Positions 24,478 to 33,127 of a stretch of DNA of 50,077 nucleotides are shown here, piece after piece; the stretch's first letter is position 1, and each line of letters begins with the position of its first letter. The notes below the pieces were generated by a model. The model saw only the letters and a program-made list of their open reading frames with translations. It was not told the DNA's origin and made no database searches. The position numbers and the translations under genes were made by a program. This DNA comes from CAYNFP01 sp964396655 (GTDB lineage Bacteria; Bacillota_I; Bacilli_A; RF39; UBA660), in NCBI GenBank assembly GCA_964396655.1, contig CAYNFP010000009.1, positions 1 to 50,077 on the forward strand, in the 5' to 3' direction.

Positions 24478-25052
24478 TGAAATTAATAGTTGGGCTTGGA
24501 AATCCAGGTAAAGAATATGAAAATACCAGACATAATGTTGGATTTATGGTTATTGATAATTATGTTAATAATCATTCTTTATTGTATAAATCAAAATTTA
24601 ATGGCTTGTATTCTGAGTTCAATTGTAATGGTGAAAAAACAATATTTCTTAAACCTCAAAGTTATATGAACTTATCAGGAAATGTAGTAAAGGAATTTAA
24701 AAATTATTTTAATATAGAACTAAATGATATATTAATAATATATGATGATGTTAATTTTGAGTTAGGAACTTATAAATTAAAGAAAGATGGTTCATCTGGA
24801 GGACATAACGGAATAAAAAACATATTAGAAAATTTAAAATCAGAAGATGTAAAAAGATTAAAAGTTGGGATATCTAAAAAACAAAGTCAATTAAAAAATT
24901 ATGTTCTTGGTAAATTTGGAATATTTGAAAAAAAAGAGTTAAAAAAAGTAATTATAAAATCAGAAGAAATAATAGAAGATTTTTGTAAATTAGATTTTGA
25001 AAACCTAATGTGCAAATACAATGGTATAAAGAATGAAAACGACTCTATTTGA
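24477..25052 (+). CDS. pth: Peptidyl-tRNA hydrolase
   Basis: Recycles peptidyl-tRNA lost from ribosomes. LIVGLGNPGKEYENTRHNVGF carries the substrate-binding Asn and the catalytic His; KPQSYMNLSG and IYDDVNFELG follow, and SSGGHNGIKN is also conserved. 191 residues. Overlaps mfd by 20 bases. Confidence 0.97.
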   Translation: MKLIVGLGNPGKEYENTRHNVGFMVIDNYVNNHSLLYKSKFNGLYSEFNCNGEKTIFLKPQSYMNLSGNVVKEFKNYFNIELNDILIIYDDVNFELGTYKLKKDGSSGGHNGIKNILENLKSEDVKRLKVGISKKQSQLKNYVLGKFGIFEKKELKKVIIKSEEIIEDFCKLDFENLMCKYNGIKNENDSI

Positions 25053-28000
25053 AAAATTGTTTAATTTTAGAATAGAAGAAGATATGAAAATATCTGTTTC
25101 AGAAAATGAGATATACAATCAATTTTTATTGTATGTTTTTTCTCTTGAAAAAAGAGATTTATTAATATTAACCTCAAACCTTAATGAAGCAAATAAACTT
25201 TTTTTTAAATTAAAAAATTATTACGATAATGTCTTTATATTTCCTGAAGACGATTACTTAACAAAAAAAGCAATAGCGGTTTCTCCTGATTTATTATACA
25301 TGAGGATGAATTTATTAAATAATATATCTAATAATTCTCCAAAAATTGTTATTTGTCATATTAACAGTTATCTAAAAAAATTGCCAAATTATAAAGAATT
25401 TAAAAACTTATCTATAGAGTTAGATACTAATTTGAAAATTAATAGAGAAGAATTAATTAAAAAAATAGTTGAAATTGGTTATAAAAGAGATGCAGTTGTT
25501 ACAAATACAGGAGAGTTTTCAGTAAGAGGATTTGTCATTGATATATTTCCAATTAATGAAAATCATCCTGTAAGAATTGAACTCTTTGATAATATCATAG
25601 AAAAGATAAAATACTTTGATGAATTTACTCAGTTATCAATCAATCAAATTGATAATATTAAAATTAAACCAATTATAGATGATTATAAAAATTCTAATTC
25701 TAATATATTAGAATATTTAAATAATCCTTTGCTTTTGGTTCAAGATGAAACTAAGATAGCTAACGCTTTAAAATCTTTAAAAGAACAAGCAAAATATTAT
25801 TCTGATGATACCGATTATTCTTTTAATTTAAAAGACGTTAAAAGTAAAATATATGTTGATTTATTAAATAACAAAGATAATTATAATTTGATTGTTGAAG
25901 CTCAAGAGATTAATAACTTTAATGAAAAAAGTGATTTATTTACAGAAGAAATATTAAAAAGTAATGGGGTATTATATTCTAACAATAAAAATTTTAATAA
26001 TTTGGTAAAAAATAAAATTAAAATAATTGAAGAACCTTTAAATAAAGGATTTATATATAAAAATAATTATTTTTATTCTATAAATGATTTGAAAAAAAGT
26101 GCAGAAAATTTTAGTTATAATTTGAAATATAAATTAGGTAAAAGAATTACAAACATAGAAAATTTAAAAATTGGAGACTATATTGTGCATAAATCTCATG
26201 GAATTGGTGTATATATGGGTATTTCTACAATAACTAAGGGAGGACTAGAAAAGGATTATATATTACTTCAATATAAAGGCACTGATAAATTATATATTTC
26301 TGTTGATAACCTTGATAAATTATATAAATATTCTTCTAAGGATGGGGCTAGACCAAATATTCAAAAATTGAACAGTAATGAATGGAAAAAAATAAAAACA
26401 AGAATAAAAAACAGAGTTAAAGAAGTTGCAGATGAACTAATAAAAATTTATAAAGAAAGATTAAAATCTAAAGTAATGCCTTATGAACAAGATTTTGAGA
26501 TTCAAAAACAATTTGAATCTGATTTTGAGTATGAAGAAACTCCGGATCAATTGAGAGCTGTAAACGAAATAAAAAAAGATTTAGAATCATCAAAACCCAT
26601 GGATAGACTACTTTGTGGGGATGTTGGGTATGGAAAAACAGAAGTTATATTTAGAGCAATATTTAAAACTGTTTTAAATAACAAACAAGTTATGTATTTG
26701 TGTCCAACAACTTTATTATCTCAGCAACAATATGAAAGTGCGAATAAAAGATTTATGAATTATGGTGTTAATATAGAAATTTTAAATAGACATACAACAC
26801 CTTCTAAAACAAAACAAATATTAAAAGACTTTACAGAAGGAAAAATTGATTTGCTATTTGGAACTCATAGATTGCTAAGTGATGATATTATTCCTAATAA
26901 ATTAGGTTTATTAGTGATAGATGAAGAACAAAGATTTGGAGTAATTCATAAAGAAAAAATAAAAAAATATAAATCAAATGTACATGTTTTAAGTGTTTCT
27001 GCAACTCCTATACCAAGGTCGCTTCAAATGTCTTTGACCGGAGTAAGAGATTTATCTCTTATAGAAACACCTCCTAAAAATAGATATCCAGTTCAGACTT
27101 ATGTTATTGCTTATGATGAGTTATTACTTAGAGAAGCTATTCTTAAAGAAGTGTCAAGAAATGGTCAAGTTTTTATATTATATAATAAGATAAAAAACAT
27201 GGATGCATTAATTGCTACGTATAAAAAGTTAATTCCTGAAGTTTCTATAAGATATGCTCATGGAAGAATGAATAAAGAAAGCATGCAAGAAATTATGTCT
27301 GACTTTTATGAAAATAAATTTAATGTTCTTATAAGTACTACGATTATTGAAAATGGAATAGATATTCCAAATGCAAACACTATTATAGTAATTGAAGCAG
27401 ATTTATTTGGATTAAGTCAGTTATATCAAATTAGAGGGCGTGTAGGCAGAAGCGATAAAATAGCTTATGCATATTTAATGTATAAAAATATAAATTTATT
27501 AACTGAGACAGCTTCAAAAAGACTAAATGCAATTAAAGAATTTACAGAACTTGGAAGCGGATACAAAATAGCGATGAGAGATTTAAGTATTAGAGGAGCT
27601 GGAGACATGCTTGGAACTGAACAGGCAGGCTTTATAGATTCTGTTGGAGTTGATTTATATTTAGAACTTATTAATGAAGAATTAAATAATGTATCTGACG
27701 ATGAAGATGATGAAAAAGATATTTTATTAGATGAAGTAGATACTCATATAAGCGAAAAATACACAGACGAAGATGAACTGATAATAGAATTTCATAACAA
27801 AATAAATTCAGTAGACAGTGACGAGAAGTTTGAAGAAGTAAAAAATGAAATAATAGATAGATTTGGAATAATTGATCCTAAAATAGAAATGTATATGACA
27901 CAAGAATACGTTGAAAAGTTACTAATAAAACTAAATATTACAATATTATTAAATGATAAAACTAAAATTTCTTTAAAAATAATGGATAATATTTATTCAA

Positions 28001-28173
28001 AATTAAGTATTGAAAACTTATTTGTAAAAGCAAATCAAATTAATACAAAATTTGCTTTTGTATACAGAAATAATTATATAATTTTATCTTTATTAAAATT
28101 AAATTATGATAAAAACTATCTTTGCTATATTTTAGATATATTAAAATATATAAATGAAAAAGTGAATAACTAA
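25033..28173 (+). CDS. mfd: Transcription-repair coupling factor Mfd
   Basis: Removes stalled RNA polymerase at lesions and recruits UvrA. UvrB-like N-terminal region about 1-300; RNA-polymerase-interaction CarD-like domain with GDYIVHKSHGIGVY near 380; helicase motor with Walker A GDVGYGKTE near 529, DEEQRFG near 630 and the RGRVGRS motif VI; C-terminal D7 domain. 1046 residues against about 1150-1180 usually; the shortening is mostly N-terminal. Start overlaps pth and lacks a strong ribosome site, so coupling is likely. Confidence 0.96.
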   Translation: MKTTLFEKLFNFRIEEDMKISVSENEIYNQFLLYVFSLEKRDLLILTSNLNEANKLFFKLKNYYDNVFIFPEDDYLTKKAIAVSPDLLYMRMNLLNNISNNSPKIVICHINSYLKKLPNYKEFKNLSIELDTNLKINREELIKKIVEIGYKRDAVVTNTGEFSVRGFVIDIFPINENHPVRIELFDNIIEKIKYFDEFTQLSINQIDNIKIKPIIDDYKNSNSNILEYLNNPLLLVQDETKIANALKSLKEQAKYYSDDTDYSFNLKDVKSKIYVDLLNNKDNYNLIVEAQEINNFNEKSDLFTEEILKSNGVLYSNNKNFNNLVKNKIKIIEEPLNKGFIYKNNYFYSINDLKKSAENFSYNLKYKLGKRITNIENLKIGDYIVHKSHGIGVYMGISTITKGGLEKDYILLQYKGTDKLYISVDNLDKLYKYSSKDGARPNIQKLNSNEWKKIKTRIKNRVKEVADELIKIYKERLKSKVMPYEQDFEIQKQFESDFEYEETPDQLRAVNEIKKDLESSKPMDRLLCGDVGYGKTEVIFRAIFKTVLNNKQVMYLCPTTLLSQQQYESANKRFMNYGVNIEILNRHTTPSKTKQILKDFTEGKIDLLFGTHRLLSDDIIPNKLGLLVIDEEQRFGVIHKEKIKKYKSNVHVLSVSATPIPRSLQMSLTGVRDLSLIETPPKNRYPVQTYVIAYDELLLREAILKEVSRNGQVFILYNKIKNMDALIATYKKLIPEVSIRYAHGRMNKESMQEIMSDFYENKFNVLISTTIIENGIDIPNANTIIVIEADLFGLSQLYQIRGRVGRSDKIAYAYLMYKNINLLTETASKRLNAIKEFTELGSGYKIAMRDLSIRGAGDMLGTEQAGFIDSVGVDLYLELINEELNNVSDDEDDEKDILLDEVDTHISEKYTDEDELIIEFHNKINSVDSDEKFEEVKNEIIDRFGIIDPKIEMYMTQEYVEKLLIKLNITILLNDKTKISLKIMDNIYSKLSIENLFVKANQINTKFAFVYRNNYIILSLLKLNYDKNYLCYILDILKYINEKVNN

Positions 28174-28187
28174 TTATTCACTTTTTT
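28157..28187. terminator. Bidirectional terminator overlapping the mfd and ppa stops
   Basis: AAAAAGTGAATAA (28157-28169), CTAA loop (28170-28173), TTATTCACTTTTT (28174-28186), T run on both strands. The converging mfd and ppa genes overlap by four bases in the loop. Confidence 0.85.
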
Positions 28188-28661
28188 ATATTTGTCTCTA
28201 GCTTCGTTTATAATTTTCTCTGCTTCTTCTTTTGGATGAAAATCTTTAGCTGTAACTTTTATATTTTGTAAGTTTTTATAATTTTGAAAAAAATCTTTAA
28301 TTTCAATTAATTGATGTTCTGGAATATCAGCCATTTCGTTAATATGGTCGAATCTTGGATCTTTGTCTAAAACTGCAATTATTTTTTCATCTACTTGATT
28401 ATTATCAATAACATCTAAATAACCAACAACTCTTGCATCAACAACACAACCAGGAAACGTTGGGAAAGAACTTATTATTAGAATATCTAATGGGTCTCCA
28501 TCAAAAGATAAAGTACCATCAATAAATCCATATTCGCCCGGATAAGTTAAAGCAGAATATAAAACTCTATCTAATTTTATTTTCCCTGTTTTTTTATTAA
28601 TCTCAAATTTGTTTTTAGTTCCCATAGGAATTTCGATTGTTGCTTCTACTATAATATTCAA
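28170..28661 (-). CDS. ppa: Inorganic pyrophosphatase, family I
   Basis: Hydrolyses pyrophosphate to phosphate. Family I motifs: EIPMGTKNKFEI, YPGEYGFI, the metal-binding signature DGDPLDILI, and KDPRF. 163 residues. Most Bacillus use the unrelated family II (PpaC), so the family I type is notable here. Lone leftward gene in a rightward region, sharing a hairpin with mfd and diverging from spoVT. Confidence 0.95.
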   Translation of the reverse strand: MNIIVEATIEIPMGTKNKFEINKKTGKIKLDRVLYSALTYPGEYGFIDGTLSFDGDPLDILIISSFPTFPGCVVDARVVGYLDVIDNNQVDEKIIAVLDKDPRFDHINEMADIPEHQLIEIKDFFQNYKNLQNIKVTAKDFHPKEEAEKIINEARDKYKKVNN

Positions 28662-28686
28662 TTTATCACTTTCTTTCTACTAAATA

Positions 28687-28715
28687 AGTATATTTTAAAA
28701 AAAAATAATTGTCAA
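28687..28715 (-). promoter_or_regulatory. Promoter of ppa
   Basis: Minus strand TTGACA (28710-28715), 17 bases, TATACT (28687-28692). Its -35 is back to back with the putative spoVT promoter. Confidence 0.75.
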
Positions 28716-28745
28716 TGCATAATAAAATCTTAAATAAGCAAACTA
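28716..28745 (+). promoter_or_regulatory. Possible forespore-sigma (sigma-G-like) promoter of spoVT
   Basis: TGCATA (28716-28721), 17 bases, CAAACTA (28739-28745), against the sigma-G pattern T-G-A/C-A-T-A and CATACTA (one mismatch in the -10). No good sigma-A pair is seen here. B. subtilis spoVT is sigma-G dependent. Confidence 0.35.
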
Positions 28746-28769
28746 ATATATAGAATAGGAGAATTTGCT

Positions 28770-29291
28770 ATGACGGGAATAGTAAGGAAAATAGATGATT
28801 TAGGTAGAATTGTTATTCCTAAAGAAATTAGAAAAACGTTAAATATAAAAAGTAATGATGATATAGAAATAATTGCAGATGATAATAAAATTATTTTAAA
28901 AAAATACTATATATTAAACAGTTTAGATAAAATACTTTCTCATTATATATCTGTTATGGATAAGTATTTGCTTTGTGATTTTATAATAACTGATAAAGAA
29001 AAGATAATAGTAGTGTCTAAAAAACTTAAAGAAACAATTGATAATTCAAGTATTTCTCTAAATTTAATTCAAATGCTAGAGCAAAGAAAACAATTATTAG
29101 AAAATGTAGCAAAATCTCTTAAAATTAATAATTCTTTAGTAATAAATAAATGTTACTACTTTTCTCCAATTATAATAAATGCTGATATATTAGGAAGCAT
29201 AATATTAATTAGTGATAAAAGCATTGTAGAAAAAGATATTACTATAGTGGACATAATATTACAATTGTTAAGATTAAAATTAGAATGTTGA
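28770..29291 (+). CDS. spoVT: SpoVT-family AbrB/GAF transcription regulator
   Basis: AbrB swapped-hairpin DNA-binding domain in residues 1-50: MTGIVRKIDDLGRIVIPKEI and KSNDDIEII. This is followed by a GAF-like domain (about 55-170), the architecture of SpoVT (178 residues in B. subtilis, 173 here). SpoVT tunes forespore gene expression. It sits downstream of mfd as in Bacillus. GGAG lies 9 bases before the ATG. AbrB itself lacks the GAF half, so SpoVT is the better name. Confidence 0.88.
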   Translation: MTGIVRKIDDLGRIVIPKEIRKTLNIKSNDDIEIIADDNKIILKKYYILNSLDKILSHYISVMDKYLLCDFIITDKEKIIVVSKKLKETIDNSSISLNLIQMLEQRKQLLENVAKSLKINNSLVINKCYYFSPIIINADILGSIILISDKSIVEKDITIVDIILQLLRLKLEC

Positions 29292-29317
29292 ATAATGTAA
29301 AAATATGTAAACATTTG

Positions 29318-29354
29318 AAAAAGATTGTATTTTTTGTTGAAACAATCTTTTTTT
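29318..29354 (+). terminator. Terminator of spoVT
   Basis: AAAAAGATTGT (29318-29328), 13-base loop, ACAATCTTTTT (29342-29352), T run. Confidence 0.75.
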
Positions 29355-29364
29355 ATGGTATATT
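29337..29364 (+). promoter_or_regulatory. Promoter upstream of the 62-residue ORF and tatD
   Basis: TTGAAA (29337-29342), 16 bases, TATATT (29359-29364), partly inside the spoVT terminator. The predicted start is only about 8 bases before the ATG of the small ORF. Confidence 0.5.
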
Positions 29365-29378
29365 TTGATTGATGAACT

Positions 29379-29567
29379 ATGAAAACAATAAAAGAATTAT
29401 TGAAGTATAAAGTAAATAAGAAGGTTGTTGTGGTTTCAGTTGTCCTGTTGTTAATAAATATTTGCATATTAACAACAGTAAAATTTCACCATCTATATGA
29501 ATATATATTTTTGTTATCATTTGATTGGTACTCTATAAGATATGTATTTGTGGTGACAAATGATTAG
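29379..29567 (+). CDS. Possible small single-pass membrane protein, unknown
   Basis: 62 residues, no family recognised. A basic N-terminus (KYKVNKK) precedes a hydrophobic segment (about 16-34), then a shorter aromatic-rich tail. No ribosome site: GATGAA is the closest. With a transcript start near 29371 it would be almost leaderless. It may be a real small membrane protein, or only the untranslated leader of tatD. Confidence 0.4.
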   Translation: MKTIKELLKYKVNKKVVVVSVVLLLINICILTTVKFHHLYEYIFLLSFDWYSIRYVFVVTND

Positions 29568-29579
29568 AGTGGTTTTTTG

Positions 29580-30341
29580 ATGCTTATTGATACTCATGCA
29601 CACATTTATAGTAAGTATTATGATAATATTGATGAAATATTAAATAATGCTAATTTTAATAATGTAACTAAAATAATTAATTGTGCGACCAATTTTGAAA
29701 ACTTTAAAGAAATTATAAAGTATTCTAATTTATATGGTTTTTATTATACTTTGGGAATACATCCAGAAGAAATTAATGAAGAACCATATGAAATATTAGA
29801 AAAATATATTATTGATAATTTAAATAACCCAAAATTTGTTGCTATCGGAGAGATAGGGTTAGATTATTATCACAATAAAGATAATATTTTAGAACAAAAA
29901 AAATTATTTGAATTTCAACTAGGTTTAGCACAAAAATATAATTTGCCGGTTATTATTCATTCAAGAGAGGCTACAGAAGACACTATAAATATATTAAAAA
30001 AATATAAATTAAAAGGAATAATACATTGCTTTTCTGGTTCAGCTAAAACAGCAAATGAATATATTAGACTAGGGTATAAACTTGGTATTGGGGGATTATT
30101 AACATTTAAAAACTGTAACTTGAAAGAAAATATTAACAAATTTGGTTTAGAAAATATAGTTTTAGAAACAGATTCTCCTTATGTAACCCCCGAGCCTTAT
30201 AGAGGGTCAAAAAACGAGCCAAGTTATTTATTAATAATTGCTCAAAAATTGTCAAATGTACTAAATTTAGATATTAAAAAAATAGAAGAAATTACCACTA
30301 ATAATTGCAATTCAATTTTTGACTTTTATAAGAAAAAATGA
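29580..30341 (+). CDS. tatD: TatD-family metal-dependent DNase
   Basis: TIM-barrel metal hydrolase. DTHAHIYS metal ligands, GIHPEE, GEIGLDYYH, IIHSREA, IHCFSG and ETDSPYVTPEP follow in family order. ATG 29580 preferred to the TTG at 29577, giving 253 residues. The ribosome site is weak (GAGTGG). Found between spoVT and the 3D-domain gene as yabD is in B. subtilis. Confidence 0.95.
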   Translation: MLIDTHAHIYSKYYDNIDEILNNANFNNVTKIINCATNFENFKEIIKYSNLYGFYYTLGIHPEEINEEPYEILEKYIIDNLNNPKFVAIGEIGLDYYHNKDNILEQKKLFEFQLGLAQKYNLPVIIHSREATEDTINILKKYKLKGIIHCFSGSAKTANEYIRLGYKLGIGGLLTFKNCNLKENINKFGLENIVLETDSPYVTPEPYRGSKNEPSYLLIIAQKLSNVLNLDIKKIEEITTNNCNSIFDFYKKK

Positions 30342-30347
30342 TATAAT
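30319..30347 (+). promoter_or_regulatory. Promoter of the 3D-domain gene and rsmA
   Basis: TTGACT (30319-30324), 17 bases, TATAAT (30342-30347) with TGn extension; it overlaps the end of tatD. One of the best promoters in the window. Confidence 0.75.
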
Positions 30348-30371
30348 TTTTATAAGATTAGAAGGTGTATT

Positions 30372-30920
30372 ATGAAAGTATACAAACCTAAGAAATGGTT
30401 CTCTTATTTAAGAATATTTTCTTTAGTATTTTTTGTATTTTTGTTATGCACATCTGGATTAAATAGAACTTCTATAATGGTAACAACTAATGAGAATATG
30501 ACTAAAGCAATTAGTTATAAAGTAATTGAAGACCAACAAATAGAATCATATAAATCTAATTTATATGAACCAATATCAAATTTTGTTGGAGAATTAACTG
30601 GTTATGCCGGAGATTGTCCTTTATGTAGTGGTGTTGTGGCTTGCAAACCAAGAATAAATGTACTCGAAAAAGGAATTATGTTTAATGATTCAGAATATGG
30701 CCAAATAAGAATGGTCGCAAGTAGTAAGAAATATCCTTGTGGAACAATATTGAGATTTAATGCGAACAGAGTATCTGATAAACCAATAATCGCGGTTGTT
30801 ATGGATCGTGGAGTTGGTGGAAACAATATAGATTTACTTATGGAAAACGAAACTCAAGCCAGAAGTAGTGTGGGAAGAATAAGAAAATTAGAATTTGATA
30901 TTCTTAGATTAGGATGGTAA
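30372..30920 (+). CDS. 3D-domain (YabE/RpfB-like C-terminal) cell wall protein
   Basis: Basic N-terminus and one membrane anchor (about 14-30), then a short linker and a double-psi beta-barrel domain: LTGYAGDCPLCSG, KYPCGTILRF, AVVMDRGVGG and NNIDLLM, which carry the aspartates naming the 3D family. Relatives cleave or bind peptidoglycan (YabE, resuscitation-promoting factors, MltA fold). It lacks the G5 and DUF348 repeats of YabE, so only anchor and catalytic barrel remain (182 residues). Cysteines in DCPLC...ACKP and KYPC could form disulfides. One base before rsmA. Confidence 0.85.
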   Translation: MKVYKPKKWFSYLRIFSLVFFVFLLCTSGLNRTSIMVTTNENMTKAISYKVIEDQQIESYKSNLYEPISNFVGELTGYAGDCPLCSGVVACKPRINVLEKGIMFNDSEYGQIRMVASSKKYPCGTILRFNANRVSDKPIIAVVMDRGVGGNNIDLLMENETQARSSVGRIRKLEFDILRLGW

Positions 30921-30921
30921 T

Positions 30922-31701
30922 ATGGAAAATTTTGAATACAAGAAGTCTCTTGGTCAAAATTTTTTAATTGATCAAAATATAATTAATAAAATAATTAATA
31001 ATATAAATTTAAAAGAAGATGCTTTAATAATAGAAATTGGTCCTGGAAGTGGAGCTTTAACTAAGAAGTTAATTGAATTAAAAGCTGATGTTGTTTGTTT
31101 TGAAATAGATGCCAGATTAAAAGAAACTTTAAGTAAAATAAAATCTAAAAATTTAGAAATTATATATGAAGATTTTTTAAAAGTTGATTTAAAAACATTT
31201 TTATCAAAAAAGAAATTTAAACATTTATATTTTATAGCTAATCTGCCATATTATATTACAACATCTATCATAAACAAAATTTATGATGAAACAGAAGCGG
31301 ATGAAATGCTATTAATGGTTCAAAAGGAAGTCGCGGACAGATTTATGGCTGTTCCTTCGACTAAAGAATACAATTCATTAAGTGTATTTTTACAATATAA
31401 TTATGAAATATCAAAAGTAGCAAATGTAAGTAAACATTGTTTTTATCCAAGGCCTAAAATTGATAGCACTGTAGTTAAATTTACTAAAATATTAAAGAAA
31501 ACAAAGGCTAAAGATGAAAGTAAATTTTATGAATTAGTAAAAGCCTCATTTAAATATAAAAGAAAAAATTTAAGGAATAATTTAAAAGGTTATGATTTAG
31601 ATAAAATTTCGGAAGTATTAAAAAAATCTGATAAAGATTTAACTTTTAGAGCAGAAAGTTTAACTATTAAAGAATTTATAGATATATCTAATTCTATTTA
31701 G
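30922..31701 (+). CDS. rsmA: 16S rRNA adenine-1518/1519 dimethyltransferase RsmA (KsgA)
   Basis: Dimethylates two adjacent adenosines in helix 45 of 16S rRNA. KKSLGQNFLID, SAM loop EIGPGSGALT, FEIDARL, and catalytic ANLPYYITT with KsgA-type NLPY; FYPRPKIDS. 259 residues, slightly short. The ribosome site lies in the preceding gene. It is the housekeeping counterpart of the Erm-type gene at 5183. Confidence 0.97.
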   Translation: MENFEYKKSLGQNFLIDQNIINKIINNINLKEDALIIEIGPGSGALTKKLIELKADVVCFEIDARLKETLSKIKSKNLEIIYEDFLKVDLKTFLSKKKFKHLYFIANLPYYITTSIINKIYDETEADEMLLMVQKEVADRFMAVPSTKEYNSLSVFLQYNYEISKVANVSKHCFYPRPKIDSTVVKFTKILKKTKAKDESKFYELVKASFKYKRKNLRNNLKGYDLDKISEVLKKSDKDLTFRAESLTIKEFIDISNSI

Positions 31702-31715
31702 ATATATTTTTTTTT
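31682..31715 (+). terminator. Terminator of rsmA
   Basis: ATATATCTA (31682-31690), eight-base loop, TAGATATAT (31699-31707), then a T run. The right arm contains the rsmA stop codon. Confidence 0.7.
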
Positions 31716-31745
31716 GATTTGCATATTATTTTTTAGGTGAAGAAG

Positions 31746-32528
31746 ATGATACAAGTAGGAGACTATGTTACTAGAAAATCTCATAATAATGATATTGTTT
31801 TTAAAATCTTAAAAAAAGAAAATAATATTTGTTATTTAAAAGGGGTCGAAATAAGACTTTTAGCAGATGCTTATGAAGAAGATTTAATTAAAGTAAAAAA
31901 AAATGAAATAAAATATGACGATTCTTATGCTGATTCTATATTAAAAAATCAAATTTTAAATAGAAGTGATTATTTTTATATGCCCGGGAAAATTTTGCAT
32001 ATAGATGGAGACTCTGAGTATTTGAAAAAATGCATGGATTTTTATAAAAAATCAAATGTTTTAGCATTTGGAAAAAGCGTCAATGAAAAAGAAATATATA
32101 AAAATTTAAATGAGTATTTAGAAGAAACAAAACCCGATATATTAGTAATAACCGGTCACGATGCTTATTATGGTAAAAAAGGTGGTAAAAATTCAGAGTA
32201 TAAAAATAGTTCTAGTTTTGTAAATGCTGTAAGAATTGCTAGAAAATATGAAAAATCATATGAAAATTTAGTTATAATTTCTGGGGCATGTCAAAGTGAT
32301 TACGAAAACTTAATTAAAGCTGGATCCAATTTTGCTTCAAGCCCTAAAAGAATAAATATTCATGCTTTAGATCCTGCAATAATTGCGGTTTTGTTAAGTT
32401 ATTTTGAAAAAGGTAAAGAAATTGATTTAATAGGAACTTTATCAAAGACTAAGTATGGACCAGATGGAATTGGAGGAATAAAATCAAAAGGAACAATGTA
32501 TACGGGTTATCCAAGAAATGAGGAATAA
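31746..32528 (+). CDS. yabG: Sporulation-specific protease YabG
   Basis: Cysteine-type protease that in Bacillus and Clostridioides processes spore coat or germination proteins. Begins with a beta-barrel QVGDYVTRKSHNNDIVFKI; then LHIDGD, a TGHDAYY segment, LVIISGACQSDYE with a conserved Cys, and FASSPKRINIHALDPA. I chose ATG 31746, AGGTGA upstream; a GTG at 31737 lies within that site. 260 residues. A terminator separates it from rsmA; CATATTAT at 31722-31729 resembles a sigma-K -10, but no matching -35 was found. Confidence 0.9.
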   Translation: MIQVGDYVTRKSHNNDIVFKILKKENNICYLKGVEIRLLADAYEEDLIKVKKNEIKYDDSYADSILKNQILNRSDYFYMPGKILHIDGDSEYLKKCMDFYKKSNVLAFGKSVNEKEIYKNLNEYLEETKPDILVITGHDAYYGKKGGKNSEYKNSSSFVNAVRIARKYEKSYENLVIISGACQSDYENLIKAGSNFASSPKRINIHALDPAIIAVLLSYFEKGKEIDLIGTLSKTKYGPDGIGGIKSKGTMYTGYPRNEE

Positions 32529-32740
32529 TGACTAATGAAGCTATGAGAGAGAAGATAATAAATTTAATAGGTAAAAAAGTGTTAGTAAAAGTCAATATTG
32601 GAAGAAATAAGTCAGAATATTTTGAAGGCACAATTATTAAAACATATCCTTTTTTATTTATAATGCAAGTTGGAAATGAGATTAAATCTTTTTCTTATGC
32701 CGATCTTCTTACTAAAAGTGTAATATTAAAGATAAGTTAA
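32528..32740 (+). CDS. veg: Veg protein (biofilm-linked small protein)
   Basis: 70 residues; KVNIGRNKSEYFEGTIIKTYPFLFIM is the Veg pattern (split here only for recognition), with FSYADLLTK near the end. In B. subtilis Veg stimulates biofilm genes by inhibiting SinR. Its ATG shares a base with the yabG stop (TAATG), giving the usual yabG-veg-spoVG order. Confidence 0.9.
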   Translation: MTNEAMREKIINLIGKKVLVKVNIGRNKSEYFEGTIIKTYPFLFIMQVGNEIKSFSYADLLTKSVILKIS

Positions 32741-32746
32741 AAGTAC

Positions 32747-32775
32747 TTGTTTTTATTTATTAAAAGATGTAAAAT
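32747..32775 (+). promoter_or_regulatory. Promoter of spoVG
   Basis: TTGTTT (32747-32752), 17 bases, TAAAAT (32770-32775). Sigma-A type; no sigma-H motif as used in B. subtilis was seen. Confidence 0.6.
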
Positions 32776-32805
32776 TAAAATATAGAACTTAAGGAGGAAG
32801 AATTG

Positions 32806-33102
32806 ATGAAAATAACATCTGTTAAAGTACGTAGAGTTCAAAAAGAAAATTCACGTATCAGAGGTTTTGCTTCAGTAGTGTTAGACGAATGTTTTGTAGT
32901 AACTAACATTAGAATTATTGAAGGTGAAAGAGGTTTATTCATTGCTATGCCAAGCCGTAGAAAAGCTGATGGCGAATTTGAAGATATAGCTCATCCAATA
33001 ACTCAAGAATGTAGAAGTATGTTCGAAAGAGAAATATTTGATGCTTATGAAAAAGCTGATGAAGTAGAAGCAACACCAACCGAAGAAGAAACTGAAGAAT
33101 AA
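32806..33102 (+). CDS. spoVG: Regulatory RNA/DNA-binding protein SpoVG
   Basis: 98 residues; MKITSVKVRRV, ASVVLDECFVVTNIRIIEG and FIAMPSRRKADGEF are diagnostic. The positively charged SRRK region is the nucleic-acid-binding surface. Acts as a global regulator in Bacillota. ATG 32806 with AAGGAGGA upstream. GC content and codon use (CGT, CGC) are higher than in the neighbours, consistent with high expression. Confidence 0.97.
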   Translation: MKITSVKVRRVQKENSRIRGFASVVLDECFVVTNIRIIEGERGLFIAMPSRRKADGEFEDIAHPITQECRSMFEREIFDAYEKADEVEATPTEEETEE

Positions 33103-33104
33103 TT

Positions 33105-33126
33105 AAAGCTCATATGAGCTTTTTTT
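33105..33126 (+). terminator. Terminator of spoVG
   Basis: AAAGCTC (33105-33111), ATAT loop, GAGCTTT (33116-33122), T run. Confidence 0.85.
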
Positions 33127-33127
33127 G

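Noticed and set aside
28737..28770. AGCAAA paired with TTTGCT around the spoVT ribosome site as an RNA switch
   Set aside because: The left arm overlaps the likely promoter and would not be transcribed.
29156..29467. Leftward ORF opposite spoVT
   Set aside because: It covers the 3' end of spoVT and its hairpin, has low-complexity sequence and no ribosome site; an antisense shadow.
31980..31993. A third Noc site: ATGCCCGGGAAAA in yabG
   Set aside because: The core has one mismatch (GCCCGGGA), the outer bases differ and the flanks are not palindromic, unlike the two identical 24-bp sites.
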